NCBI GenBank assembly: GCA_035511075.1
Contig: DATKFW010000011.1
Span: forward strand, 29,493 to 93,492
Direction: 5' to 3'
DNA from: DATAUD01 sp035511075
GTDB taxonomy: Bacteria > Verrucomicrobiota > Verrucomicrobiia > Limisphaerales > Palsa-1400
DNA length: 64,000 nucleotides
Of this stretch, positions 34,922 to 44,700 are shown in pieces. Position numbers and translations under genes: made by a program. The stretch's first letter is position 1. The number at the start of each line of letters is the position of its first letter. Under the pieces are notes generated by a model. It saw only the letters and a list, made by a program, of their open reading frames with translations. It searched no databases and was not told where the DNA came from.

Positions 34922-36811
34922 ATGGCAGCCAAGAAATCCATTCCAAAGAGCGGCTCGGTGAAGCTCAATGAGGACCAAATTGCGTATCTCGAAGGGCAGA
35001 TGGCGCGGTTGGCTGAGCGTAATCCCTCGTGGAAGATCCAGACCAGCGACCACAAAACCCTGTTTCCTTACTTGGTAGCACAAAAGCTCACCTATCTCTA
35101 CGACGATGAAGTTTTCGAATTGCTGACGCCCGTAGATACGCATCTTACGGGAAAGGAAGAAGAATTGCTGGACCACTATCTCATTTTGGACACCGGGGAG
35201 GAGGTGCAACTGAATCTCTTCCAATTCAAGTTCCGGCCGAAATACGACGGTGGAGTTTCGACCAAGGAACTCTACGCTTTTGTTGAACGCATGAACAAGG
35301 TCTTTCTGCACGGAGACTTGCAGGACGAAAGGACGCTCGAAGCTTTCAAAGAGGTTCGAGATGCGTTTGAAAAGGCGCTCAAGATGAATCCCAAGGCCCG
35401 CGCCCGCGTGCATTGTTTCTATATCGTCAACGGGCAGAATGTCTCCTCAACCGACTCCGCCAAACTGGAGCAGATACGCACGGCTTTTCAAGGGGATCGC
35501 CAGGCTTATGGCTTCACCTTCGAAGCCTACGGCGGGTTGGATATTTTCAATCTCTGCGTGCATGGGCGCGTTCCGATTCAGCGGGAAGTGCTGGAGTTGG
35601 AGTGTCCCGCGGAAAAGGCCGTTCTCCATCTCAATATCGGGCCCAACCCCAACGGTATGCCAATTCAGGTGGTGCAGGGGTTTGTCAATGTGAACCAGTT
35701 GGTTCGTTTAGTGGATCGCTATAGCAACAGCGAACTGTTCGAACGCAACGTCAGGCTCTTTCTCGGGGTCAAAAAGGAGGTAAACAAGCGAATCATTGAA
35801 ACGATCACCAGCAATCACAGCAGTTGGTTCGGCTTTATGAACAACGGTGTGAGCATCACCGCCGACGATGTCGTCGTGAATCCGCCTCCCTCCGGGAAGA
35901 AGCTCCGCGTGATGGTTGATAACATGCAGATCATCAACGGCTGCCAGACAGTCAATGCGCTTTACCATGCAAAATATGACCCCGCCCTAAAAGACAAGTT
36001 CCAAGGCAATTCCAATGTCCTGTTGCGGATTTATCACATCGATCCAGCCAACCAGCCTTTCATGGAAGCGCTGATTATAGCGACCAATTCCCAAAACGCG
36101 ATTCGCGCTGAAGACCTGGTTGCCAATGATCCACCGCAAAAGGAACTGGAGACGGAATTCCGAAGGGCGGCCGTGGCATACGAACGCAAAGAAGGCAGCC
36201 GCAATGGCGGCCGGTTTTGGTTTGTCACCACCAAAGAATCCGCTGCCATGGCCTTCATCGCTGTCTTCTGGGAAGGTTTTGCCTCCAAGCTCCGCAACTC
36301 TGCAAGCCGGCGGGAAATATTTCGAAAGGGCGACGAGTACCTGGAGATTTTTTCCTGGGGCGACGACCAACCAGAAGCCACACGTTACCCGGCAGACACA
36401 ATCAAACATCGCGCCGTCCAGATGTTGGCGGCCACACAGATCGAAGGAGCGATGCGGGAGATGATTGCCGATTCTGAGGGCGATCGTAAACGACGAGGCG
36501 GCCTGCGCAAGGCGGCGTACTTCCTGGCGAGAGCCGTCTATCTGCAAAACCGAGCGGAGATCGAAGCGGAGATTAAGAACCTCAACGGTGCGACCCTCAG
36601 TCAGCCAAGCGCGCAGGAGTTTTCCCAAAAGATCAAGAAGCTTGTCGGGCAAAGCTATACCGGCGTGGTCAAGATTTTCGACCAGACCATGCAGGCATAT
36701 CTGAGAGCCGAGGGCAGTGACGAGGATGCGGCACTGAAAAACACCAAGTTTGCAAAGGCTCTCGAAAAAGCGGTCAAGGGAAAACAGGGGAAAGCAGATT
36801 CTAGCCCTTGA
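34922..36811 (+). CDS. AIPR-family abortive infection phage-resistance protein
   Basis: 629 residues from the ATG at 34922; a TTG at 34916 is in frame. The middle of the protein carries the AIPR (PF10592-type) signature: NVRLFLGVKKEVNKRI, SSWFGFMNNGVSIT and MQIINGCQTVNALY, about residues 270-350, followed by IIATNSQNAIRAEDL. The N-terminal part before residue 130 is restriction-endonuclease-like in character (acidic and Lys residues with LNLFQFKFRP), which fits reports of nuclease-like N-terminal parts in some AIPR proteins, but I cannot confirm a catalytic site. The gene is isolated, in an interval of about 2.4 kb flanked by the 368-bp repeats, and 266 bp of non-coding DNA follow it. Confidence 0.88.
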   Translation: MAAKKSIPKSGSVKLNEDQIAYLEGQMARLAERNPSWKIQTSDHKTLFPYLVAQKLTYLYDDEVFELLTPVDTHLTGKEEELLDHYLILDTGEEVQLNLFQFKFRPKYDGGVSTKELYAFVERMNKVFLHGDLQDERTLEAFKEVRDAFEKALKMNPKARARVHCFYIVNGQNVSSTDSAKLEQIRTAFQGDRQAYGFTFEAYGGLDIFNLCVHGRVPIQREVLELECPAEKAVLHLNIGPNPNGMPIQVVQGFVNVNQLVRLVDRYSNSELFERNVRLFLGVKKEVNKRIIETITSNHSSWFGFMNNGVSITADDVVVNPPPSGKKLRVMVDNMQIINGCQTVNALYHAKYDPALKDKFQGNSNVLLRIYHIDPANQPFMEALIIATNSQNAIRAEDLVANDPPQKELETEFRRAAVAYERKEGSRNGGRFWFVTTKESAAMAFIAVFWEGFASKLRNSASRREIFRKGDEYLEIFSWGDDQPEATRYPADTIKHRAVQMLAATQIEGAMREMIADSEGDRKRRGGLRKAAYFLARAVYLQNRAEIEAEIKNLNGATLSQPSAQEFSQKIKKLVGQSYTGVVKIFDQTMQAYLRAEGSDEDAALKNTKFAKALEKAVKGKQGKADSSP

Positions 36812-37077
36812 CCGCTCCGTCATGGAGCGTGCCGCACCACACCCGATCTCCGAAAAATTGCTTAAATACTAATGCCCTAATTGGATGCGGTGTTTTCATG
36901 CCCCAAACGGGGAGACTTGGTCTAGGGACTCCTTGGATCGTATGCTGACAAGGGGCAGGGTGATTCCGGCTTGGGTTGAGAATTCCAATTAACGTTTTGG
37001 GGTGTTAAGTTCTGCTTTTACCCTCTGGCAGAAGTCTATAACAGGCATTCCTCCGAAAGTCGTCCGAGTCTGAGGAC

Positions 37078-37273
37078 TTTGCAAACGGAGCGCTTGCAGC
37101 CGGAAGATTTGATGGGCCGAGGTTACGTGTTGATTTGGAAGCAGGACGACCTCTCGGCCCTTCTTGCACTGCCCGAGCACGCGCAATTGCTTCTGCAAAC
37201 TGCGACGAATCTCCCGCCTACGACCATTGATCCCCTGGACCTCCGCGTGAGGGACAACCCCTCGGCCCCGTGA
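37078..37273 (+). pseudogene. 3' fragment of the polytopic membrane protein gene
   Basis: Encodes the last 64 or so residues of the protein at 32936-34465 (QTERLQPEDLMGRGYVLIW ... RDNPSAP). Three substitutions relative to the intact copy: Arg to Gln, Ile to Met and Ala to Gly; the other differences are silent. There is no start or upstream part, so it is a fragment. Confidence 0.9.
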
Positions 37274-37445
37274 TCAGATTTTCCCGTACACCTCTTCGAC
37301 GACGGCGCGGAAGTTGTTGTCGCCGACGTTGACGATTTTCATTTCGCGTTCGGCGCTTTCCACGGAATCGCTGGCGTGGGCCGCGTTGACCATGATCGTG
37401 GAACCAAATTCGCGCCGAAGCGATCCGGGCGGCGCCTTGGACGGA
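37078..37445. repeat. 368-bp direct repeat, right copy
   Basis: Copy of 34270-34637 at the right side of the AIPR island. It holds a detached 3' end of the membrane protein gene (37078-37273) and, on the minus strand, the intact 3' end of the nucleoside diphosphate kinase gene. The left boundary is TTTG after unrelated DNA, and the right boundary is ACGGA, after which the sequence continues as the full kinase gene. Confidence 0.95.
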
Positions 37446-38446
37446 TCCGTGGGTCCCAGGACATCGCGAATCTTGCCGATGGCCTCGACGCCTTCGTAAA
37501 TCAAGGCAATGCACTTTTCGGTTCCCGGCTGGCGCGCCGTTGCGGGATCGCACTCGCCCGGGGTGCGGCCGGACATGAATTTGACGATGTTGTCGAACTG
37601 ATTGTCGCCGAAGGCCGGCCCGAGGATATCGCCGATTTGTTTTTCCTCCGCCGCCGGAATTTTGAAGCCAAACTCCTTCTCCAGGACGGTCTTGGCGCGG
37701 GTGGCGACGACATCCTTAAGCTTGTTGCGCAACACCTCGCGCACCGGCCCGTAAAACTCCGCGGCCTCCGCCACGCTCATGCGATGGACCTTGATACCGA
37801 CGATGTAAAGGCCGGTGCGCGAGAGGAAATCGATGACGTTGCCCGGACGCCCGGTGGCAAATCGAAAGTTGTCCGGCTTGATGAGCACCAGCGTCCGTTG
37901 CGGCGTCTCTCCCGGCTCATAGATCAGGGTATTATTGACAATGCCGCCATCGGTCTCCGAATAGCGCGCCCAGAGTTTGAGTTTGATGCCGGCTTCTTCG
38001 GGGATTGGCGCGGCGAGGACCGCCGGTTCGAAATACCGCACCTGGTCGTGCTCGTCCAGGACCAGGTCGCCGTAAGTGTCGCGAATCGTTTCGCCGCCGC
38101 GGCGGAAAGTGGAAATGTTGCCGACGACGGAACGAACCTTGCGAACCGCTTCCTCGCCGCGGAACAAGAGCATCATGGCGCGGCGCGGGCGTTTCGTCTT
38201 GGGGTCCGGCGCCAGGTTGCGCAGGATGTAGTCGCGAATCAGTTCTTGAATCCGCCGGTCCTGCGGATCAGCTGCAGAGATGATGACGTCAGAATACTGC
38301 TGCACCAATTCGATGCTCGGCGCGAACATGCGCGCCGCCGCCAATTCAAGGCCGGTGCGGGTGATGAGACGCGCCAGAATGCCGCCGGTGCGGGATTTGT
38401 GGAGCGTGTATGGGGTGACGATGACGTAAGCCAGTTGTTGGACCAT
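37274..38446 (-). CDS. two-domain nucleoside diphosphate kinase-like protein
   Basis: 390 residues from the ATG at 38446 (MVQQLAYVIVTPYTL). Typical NDK is about 140 residues. Here a first NDK-like domain (about 1-165) has lost the catalytic region, its end reading DTYGDLVLDEHDQVRYFEPAV. A second domain (about 175-390) starts TLVLIKPDNFR and carries the active-site segment NAAHASDSVESAERE, where the canonical phosphohistidine is retained. Two insertions (near IPAAEEKQIGDILG and PGTEKCIALIYEG) separate the conserved blocks. Only the second domain should transfer phosphate between NTP and NDP. It lies 7 bp after the DUF5679 gene, so they are co-transcribed. Confidence 0.85.
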   Translation of the reverse strand: MVQQLAYVIVTPYTLHKSRTGGILARLITRTGLELAAARMFAPSIELVQQYSDVIISAADPQDRRIQELIRDYILRNLAPDPKTKRPRRAMMLLFRGEEAVRKVRSVVGNISTFRRGGETIRDTYGDLVLDEHDQVRYFEPAVLAAPIPEEAGIKLKLWARYSETDGGIVNNTLIYEPGETPQRTLVLIKPDNFRFATGRPGNVIDFLSRTGLYIVGIKVHRMSVAEAAEFYGPVREVLRNKLKDVVATRAKTVLEKEFGFKIPAAEEKQIGDILGPAFGDNQFDNIVKFMSGRTPGECDPATARQPGTEKCIALIYEGVEAIGKIRDVLGPTDPSKAPPGSLRREFGSTIMVNAAHASDSVESAEREMKIVNVGDNNFRAVVEEVYGKI

Positions 38447-38453
38447 AGGAATG

Positions 38454-38666
38454 TCAGCTCGGCTGGTTGACGCCTTTGGGCGCAGGGGCCGAAGCGCCGG
38501 CGGGTGCCGCGGCAACGGTCGCTTTGCCACCAAGTATCTTAAACATTACCACGCCGCACGTGGGACACTTCCCTTTGATCGCTTTCCTCCCGTTCTTCAT
38601 TACTTCTTCAACGGCCTCGGCAATTTCTTTCTTTGCTTTGCACTTAACACAATATCCTTCAGCCAT
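38454..38666 (-). CDS. DUF5679-type zinc-ribbon protein
   Basis: 70 residues. YCVKCKAKKEI and CPTCGVVMFKILGG give two CxxC zinc-binding knuckles separated by about 28 residues, with a conserved VMKNGRKAIKG strand between, as in the small DUF5679 proteins. An Ala/Pro-rich tail follows. The 7-bp gap to the kinase gene indicates an operon. The function is unknown; nucleic acid binding is a common guess for such ribbons. Confidence 0.85.
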   Translation of the reverse strand: MAEGYCVKCKAKKEIAEAVEEVMKNGRKAIKGKCPTCGVVMFKILGGKATVAAAPAGASAPAPKGVNQPS

Positions 38667-38819
38667 AAAATCAGACTGGACAAAAACGGCTTCAAGCAGC
38701 TTCTGTCGCAGTTCCTATAGTTTACGTGCCGCCTATTGCCACCGTCAACTGGTAAAAGTCTGCAATATACATAAGATGCTTATTATTCGATAGATATGAT
38801 TTATTTTTGCTTGTTTTCC

Positions 38820-40289
38820 TCAAATGAGCTTCCGGAGCTCGGTTTTTAGCACTTTTCCGGTCGCATTGCGCGGCAGCGCGGGAAGGAAAACAATCTTTCG
38901 AGGCACCTTATAGTCGGCCAGGCGCTCCCGGATAAAGTTATGCAAAGCCTTATCATCCAACTGGATGTCAATCTCGGCTGCGACAAACGCAAGCGGCTGC
39001 TCGCCTCTTCGGGCATCGGGGATGCCGATGACGGCGGCTTCCTTGACACCGGGGAATTGATAGAGGACCTCCTCGACTTCGCGCGGATAGACGTTGATGC
39101 CGTTAACCAGCAGCATGTCCTTCTTGCGATCGGTGATGTAGAAGTATCCGTCCGGGTCCACATAGCCGATATCGCCCGTCAAGAGCCATCCGTTGCGCAG
39201 TGTGTCGGCGGTTTCTTCGGGAAGGTTCCAGTATCCTTGCATGACGTTGGCGCCGCGCACGCAGAGTTCGCCGATTTGTCCCGGCGGCAGAATGTCGCCC
39301 TGGTCGTTTTGAATGGTCACCGTCACGTTGCTGATCGGCACGCCGATGGAACCCGCCTTCCACGGACCGCGAATCGGCGTGAAAGAAACGACGGGACTCG
39401 CCTCGCTCAACCCATAGCCTTCCAGCAGCGGAATGGGAAATCGCGCCATGAATTGCTTCAAAATTTCCGCTGGCAACGGAGCGCCGCCGCTGATGCACAG
39501 TCGCAACGGCAAATCGGCCGGCAGCGGACAATTTGCCAGTGCCCGGAAGAATTGCGGCACCGCGGGCAAAAGCGTGGCGCGATGCTGCACGATTTCCATA
39601 ATGATGCTTTTGGGCGGGTGCAGCGTCTTGATCAGCACAATGGATCCGCCAATGAGCATCGGCAAGAGGACTCCGACCGTCAGCATGAAACTGTGAAACA
39701 TAGGCAACAGGACGACGAACCGGTCTTCACCCACCGCCAGGAGTTCCTCCGTGCAGCTTTGGACATTGGCGAGCAAGTTCGCGTGGGAAAGCATGGCGCC
39801 TTTGGGATGTCCCGTTGTTCCGGACGTGTAGAGGATGACCGCCAGCGCGTCCGGGGCGCTTTCACAAGGCTCGCCAGAGCCGTCGTCGCCGCCGCCGAAG
39901 CTTTCGACCGGGAACGATTGCAATCCTTGGCGCTGCGCCGCCAGAATTTCAAAACCCGCCGTCATGGATTCGTCGAGGATGACGATGTCGATTCCGGCGT
40001 CAGCCAGGATGAATTGAACTTCCGGCGGCTTGAGGAAATTATTGATCGGCACGACGACCGCCCCGGCCTGCCAGACGCCGAAGATCGCCGGCACAAACTC
40101 AGGGCAATTCTTCAACCAGATTCCCACACGGTCGCCCGGCTTGACACCGAATTGGGTCCCAAGACGCGCGGCGACGCCGAGCGTTTGCGCCCGGAATTGC
40201 CGGTAGGAAAATTGGGCCTCCCCCCAAAACAGCGCGGTTTTGTTCGGATCGCGTTGCGCCGATTGCGCGAAAGCAAGAGCCAGGTTCAT
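38820..40289 (-). CDS. AMP-binding acyl-CoA synthetase (FadD-like)
   Basis: 489 residues. The adenylation motif is ILYTSGTTGHPKGAMLSH (P-loop YTSGTTGHPKG), followed by EGYGLSEASPVVSF, LLTGDIGYVDPDGY, ITDRKKDMLLVNG and the C-terminal catalytic Lys in ATGKVLKTEL. It would activate a fatty acid or other carboxylic acid to the CoA thioester with ATP. Somewhat shorter than FadD. Substrate unknown. The upstream region holds an A-rich repeat (40291-40344). Confidence 0.92.
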   Translation of the reverse strand: MNLALAFAQSAQRDPNKTALFWGEAQFSYRQFRAQTLGVAARLGTQFGVKPGDRVGIWLKNCPEFVPAIFGVWQAGAVVVPINNFLKPPEVQFILADAGIDIVILDESMTAGFEILAAQRQGLQSFPVESFGGGDDGSGEPCESAPDALAVILYTSGTTGHPKGAMLSHANLLANVQSCTEELLAVGEDRFVVLLPMFHSFMLTVGVLLPMLIGGSIVLIKTLHPPKSIIMEIVQHRATLLPAVPQFFRALANCPLPADLPLRLCISGGAPLPAEILKQFMARFPIPLLEGYGLSEASPVVSFTPIRGPWKAGSIGVPISNVTVTIQNDQGDILPPGQIGELCVRGANVMQGYWNLPEETADTLRNGWLLTGDIGYVDPDGYFYITDRKKDMLLVNGINVYPREVEEVLYQFPGVKEAAVIGIPDARRGEQPLAFVAAEIDIQLDDKALHNFIRERLADYKVPRKIVFLPALPRNATGKVLKTELRKLI

Positions 40290-40290
40290 T

Positions 40291-40344
40291 GGAATTAAGA
40301 ATTAGGAATTAAGAATGCAGAATCCAGAATCCGGAATCCAGAAC
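40291..40344. repeat. short low-complexity repeat of AGAATTA/AGAATCC units
   Basis: A run of units such as GAATTAAGAATTAG followed by AGAATCCAGAATCC, directly upstream of the acyl-CoA synthetase start. Looks like slippage-type repetition, not a protein-binding array. Nothing shows a function. Confidence 0.7.
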
Positions 40345-40840
40345 CTTTATTAGGCTTGATTAACCTTAACTGGGGCACACTCCTAAAAAGCCGCAAAAGT
40401 GCCATAACACGCCATTTTATAATGGTTTACGATGTTGAAGACCTCGCAAAACGCGAAATGCGCGAATATTTCAGAGCAACGCAAGCTATCATCCAAGCTG
40501 CCGCTGAATTTCGGTTTTCAAAGAACAGCGCCGAACGCATTCGGGTCTCACAAAGTCGATACTACCACGTTTTCGTGGGAATTCAACAAATCCGTCACTC
40601 GCGCATAACCTTTCGCAAGAAAAACCGGGGTTCAAAGCTCAGAAGTTTATTTGCGCCCCTGCTCAACGCAACCCCACAAATAAACTGAAAGATTCCCGCG
40701 CAAGGGCCGAGTTATAATAAAGGACGAAAATTTATTTGAACAACTGTATGAAACTTCGAAATCAATTGCAGGTTTTTTGGCTTGACAATCCCTTCAAACG
40801 TGGTGGAATGGCGGACCACAACGAAAAGAAGTCAAAACCA
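40345..40840. other. AT-rich intergenic region without a recognised gene
   Basis: About 500 bp, clearly more AT-rich than most of the window. The plus frame 40356-40688 (110 codons, TTG start) has no hydrophobic or family pattern and I do not call it. A TTGACA at 40783-40788 might belong to the promoter of the prepilin-like gene, without a convincing -10 element. Confidence 0.5.
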
Positions 40841-41773
40841 ATGAAAACCGATATTATTGACGGTCCTCGTGAGGCGAGGACACAGTTCGGATTCACACTG
40901 ATTGAACTGGGCGTCGTAATCGCCATGATCGCCCTTTTGGCGGCGCTCCTGCTTCCTGCTTTGGCGAGGGCCGGCGTGCAAGACCAGGCCGTCCAATGCA
41001 TGAATAACTGCACCCAACTGATCAAAGCCTGGACGATGTACTCCAGCGACAACAAGGACAGATGCGTCAATAATTACGGAATCACTCAAACCGAGTACGA
41101 CGAGCAACGGGGTCTGTACAACACCTGGTGTCTCGACGTCATGGATTGGACGTCAAACCCGCAAAATACCAATACGAGCCTTCTGCTAAAGGCGCTTTTG
41201 GGGCCGTATATGGGAACGTCCGCAAGCGCCTTCAAGTGTCCAGCCGATAACTATCTCAGCAGCGCGCAAATCTCGGCGGGATTCAGTGAACGGGTTCGAA
41301 GTTATTCCATGAACGATTTTGTCGGGCTGTTTTCAGATTGTCCCGATTGCGGTGACGGCGGTCCCGGCACCGGCGTTGATTACACCTTTCAATCCAAGAA
41401 CGAGTTCAACACGAGCTGGCCCCAGTATCTGACATTGGCTGCCATTCCGCAGCCAGCGACCATTTATATCTTTGTTGACGAGCATCCCGACAGCATTAAC
41501 GATGGCTACTTTAGTACTGGAACCCAAACCCCTCCGGACGATTTGACACCGCAGTGGTCGGGATCCGACACGCCGGCTTCCTATCACAACGGGGCCGGCG
41601 GCTTTGCCTTCAGCGATGGCCATTCGGAAATTCACCAGTGGCTTAATCCAAAGACAATCACCCCGATAAACCCGGCAGCCTTCGGCAACGGTCCGACGCC
41701 TCCGGGGCCCGGCGGCGCCAACGGAAGCTTCGTTGATCGCGCCTGGTTGTGCGCCCATGCCTGCATACAGTGA
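40841..41773 (+). CDS. prepilin-type N-terminal cleavage protein (DUF1559-like)
   Basis: 310 residues from the ATG at 40841; an in-frame ATG at 40808 (MADHNEKK) is possible. The N terminus has the type IV prepilin motif FGFTLIELGVVIAMIALLAALLLPAL, read here as FGFTLIELGVVIAMIALL, with Glu at +5 after the cleavage Gly. A body with DGHSEIHQW and HPDSINDGYF matches the secreted H-X9-DG type proteins that are abundant in Verrucomicrobia and Planctomycetes. It could be processed by the prepilin peptidase that also serves the T2SS pseudopilins. The propeller gene starts 14 bp downstream. Confidence 0.85.
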   Translation: MKTDIIDGPREARTQFGFTLIELGVVIAMIALLAALLLPALARAGVQDQAVQCMNNCTQLIKAWTMYSSDNKDRCVNNYGITQTEYDEQRGLYNTWCLDVMDWTSNPQNTNTSLLLKALLGPYMGTSASAFKCPADNYLSSAQISAGFSERVRSYSMNDFVGLFSDCPDCGDGGPGTGVDYTFQSKNEFNTSWPQYLTLAAIPQPATIYIFVDEHPDSINDGYFSTGTQTPPDDLTPQWSGSDTPASYHNGAGGFAFSDGHSEIHQWLNPKTITPINPAAFGNGPTPPGPGGANGSFVDRAWLCAHACIQ

Positions 41774-41787
41774 TTCACTTGGCGAAC

Positions 41788-44700
41788 ATGAAACCGCGCA
41801 CGAATTCGGGTCTTTTCCTCAAAGGAATCGCGGTGGCGATGTTTGTCCTCTCGGCCCTGCAGGCGATGTCCGCGACTCAAATTGTCAGCCAGTTGCCCCC
41901 AGCCGCGGTCATTTCCGCTGTGGGTGGAGGACGTTCCTACGATCCCATCATCACTCCCGACGGCCGATATGTGCTTTTTGCCAGCACGTCGGCCAATCTG
42001 GTCGCCGGGTCCGGCGGACCAGGGATGCCGCAGGCCGTCCAGCCGCGCATGAACGTTTTTCTACGCGACCGGCAATCTGGCATCACCGTGTTGGTGAGCG
42101 TCAACGCTGACGGGACGGCGGGCGGCAATGGCGATTCGTTTCCGAGCGCCATCTCGACCAACGGGCAGTTTGCGTTTTTTGAAAGCGTCGCCTCCGATCT
42201 CATTGCCGGAGACAACAATTCGGCAAGCGATATCTTTATGCGGGACACGGTCAGCAATACGACGACGCTGGTGAGCGTGAGCACCAATGGCTCAGTCGGC
42301 AACGCGGCTTCGCACGACGCGGCCATCACGCCGGATGGCCGGTATGTGGCCTTTGACAGCGCAGCCAATGATCTGGTCGCGGGAGACAAGAATGGAATTC
42401 CGGATGTTTTCGTGCGCGATCTGACACTGGGCATGACTACGCTGGAAAGTCCGGGCGCGGAGAAATTTACCGGGACGTCCGGCACTCCCCTGACGCCCGG
42501 GAGCACTTCCGTCGGGCCGGTCCTTTCGGTCGATGGCCGCTACGTGGCGTTTTTCAGCACAGCGGTGGGCCTGGTGTCAAACGTGACCAGCTCGGGTGAA
42601 CTCTATGTTCGCGACCTGGTTCAAGGGTCCACCATTTGGGTGAGCACAAACGCGCACAAGATCAATTCCTCGGCCGTTTCGGCCAATTACGCGATGAGCA
42701 CCAACGGGCAGTTGATTGCGTATCAAGCCACCGGCGGAACCCCGGGCGGGCTGGTCTTCCGCTACAACGTGGCGACGGGAGCGTGCGACGACATTTGCAC
42801 AAACGGCGCAGTTGTGGCGTCGATGGACACCGTAGCGCGCAATATCGATATCAGCGCCGACGGGCAGTTTGTGGCGTTTACCCAGGCGAATTCCTCCGCC
42901 GGCGCGTCGATCCAGTTGTGGGACGCTCAAAGCGGCGCGACTTCATTGGTCAGCGGCGCAACGATGGGGGCGCGTTGCGACTTCCCGCGACTCGACCAGA
43001 CCGGACAATACGTCGCTTTTACGAGCGACGACCCATCGCTGACGACCAACAGCGACGGCGCTTGTCACATTTACGTTCGTGACACTGCCACGGACGCCAT
43101 CCAACTGGTGGACGTGGGCACCAATGGCTCCGTTCCGATCGCGTTTATTATGACGCCGTTCCGCTTGAGCACGGATGGCAGCGCGGTCGCGTTCGATAGC
43201 CCGGATGGCGCCCTGAGCATCAATCCCCATAAGTACGACGTTTTCCTGCGCGATTTGAACTCAAACACGACGGAGATCGTTTCCGCGCCGGTGCCGGCAT
43301 TGCCCTCGATCACACCGCTAAACTCAAGCGGCCTGACTACGTCTTCAATCAGTTCCAACGGGCAATACGTGGCGTTTTTCAGTTCCGCCGACGGGATAGT
43401 CAGCACCGACACCAACGGCTGCCGGGATGTTTTCGTGCATGATCTTGTTAGCGGCTCGAATACGCTCGTATCGGTCAGCGTGTACGGTTCGTATTCGGGC
43501 AATGGCAATTCATCGGAACCGGCGATCAGTGGCGACGGCCGCTACGTCGCGTTCAGCAGCTACGCCACAAACCTGGTGACTAACAACGCCGCCAGCTCGT
43601 GCAATGTTTTTTTGCGCGACCTTCAACTCGGCTCGACCGCCCTGGTCAGCGTGAACGCCAGCGGCTACGGCGAGGGCAACGGCAATTCATTCACGCCGCA
43701 AATCAGCGCCGACGGCCAGCGCGTGCTGTTTTTTAGCGTTGCGGACAACCTGACCACCAACAGCGTTGCCACGGGCACGAATATTTTTTGGCGGGACCTC
43801 CAAGCCGGTCTCACCTACGCCCTGACCACGGCCGGCAGCGCCGGGGTGTCGGCGATGACACCCGACGGCAGTAACGTCGTGTTCGGAGTTGGGACTAATC
43901 TATCTCTCTGGAATGCCCAGAGTCAGTTGACTACGAACGTCGCGACGCTGAGTTCTCCCGTGATTGACGCGGCCATCAGCCCGGACGCCCAGCGAGTGGC
44001 TTACGAAACACTGAGGGCTTGCTACGCCGCAGACCTTGTTGCCCAAACCACCTTGATGCTAGGCGCGATCGCCGCGACATCGCACACGCAGTGTCAATTC
44101 AGCGGTGACGGGCAGTTTCTGGCGTATCTTGGCGCCGAGAGCGTCCTGGGCTCAAACCAGGTGTATCTTTACGACTTTGAGAACGCGACAAGTACGCTTG
44201 TCAGTCAATCCTATAATTCCGCCTCCGGTGGCAATGGCCCGTGCGATTCTCCAGCCATCAGCGCCGACGGGCGATTTGTGGCGTATCGCAGCGCAGCCAC
44301 CAACCTGGTTCCGGGAGACACCAACGGCTTTCCCGACATTTTTCTGTATGACCGGTTGACGGGCGGGACGACACTGGTCAGCGTCAGTCTGTTTGGCGCC
44401 AGCTCGGCCAGCGGGCCCTCGCTTTGCCCGGTTTTCAGCGGCGACGGCCAGACATTTTTCTTTGAAAGCTGGGCCTCGGACGTGGCTTCGGGCGACTTCA
44501 ATGAATCCAGCGACGTGTTTGCCCTCGCGCTGGCGGAAAACGGATCAGCCAACACCACCAACGCCACGCCGTCGCCTGAAATTACCGGAATCGCCTGGGA
44601 TACGGCCACCGGCCAGTTCTCCGCCGGCCAACCCCTGACGCTGTCGTGGTCCGCGGAGCCCGGCGCAGGCTACCAGGTGGAGTTCACAGATAATTTAACG

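Noticed and set aside
34909..36990. Matching 9-base words ATTCCAATT on both sides of the AIPR gene (34909-34917, 36982-36990)
   Set aside because: Too short and too AT-rich to count as an attachment site by itself; could be chance.
40356..40688. 110-codon plus-strand frame in the AT-rich gap
   Set aside because: TTG start, no ribosome binding site, no hydrophobic or family pattern; treated as chance.
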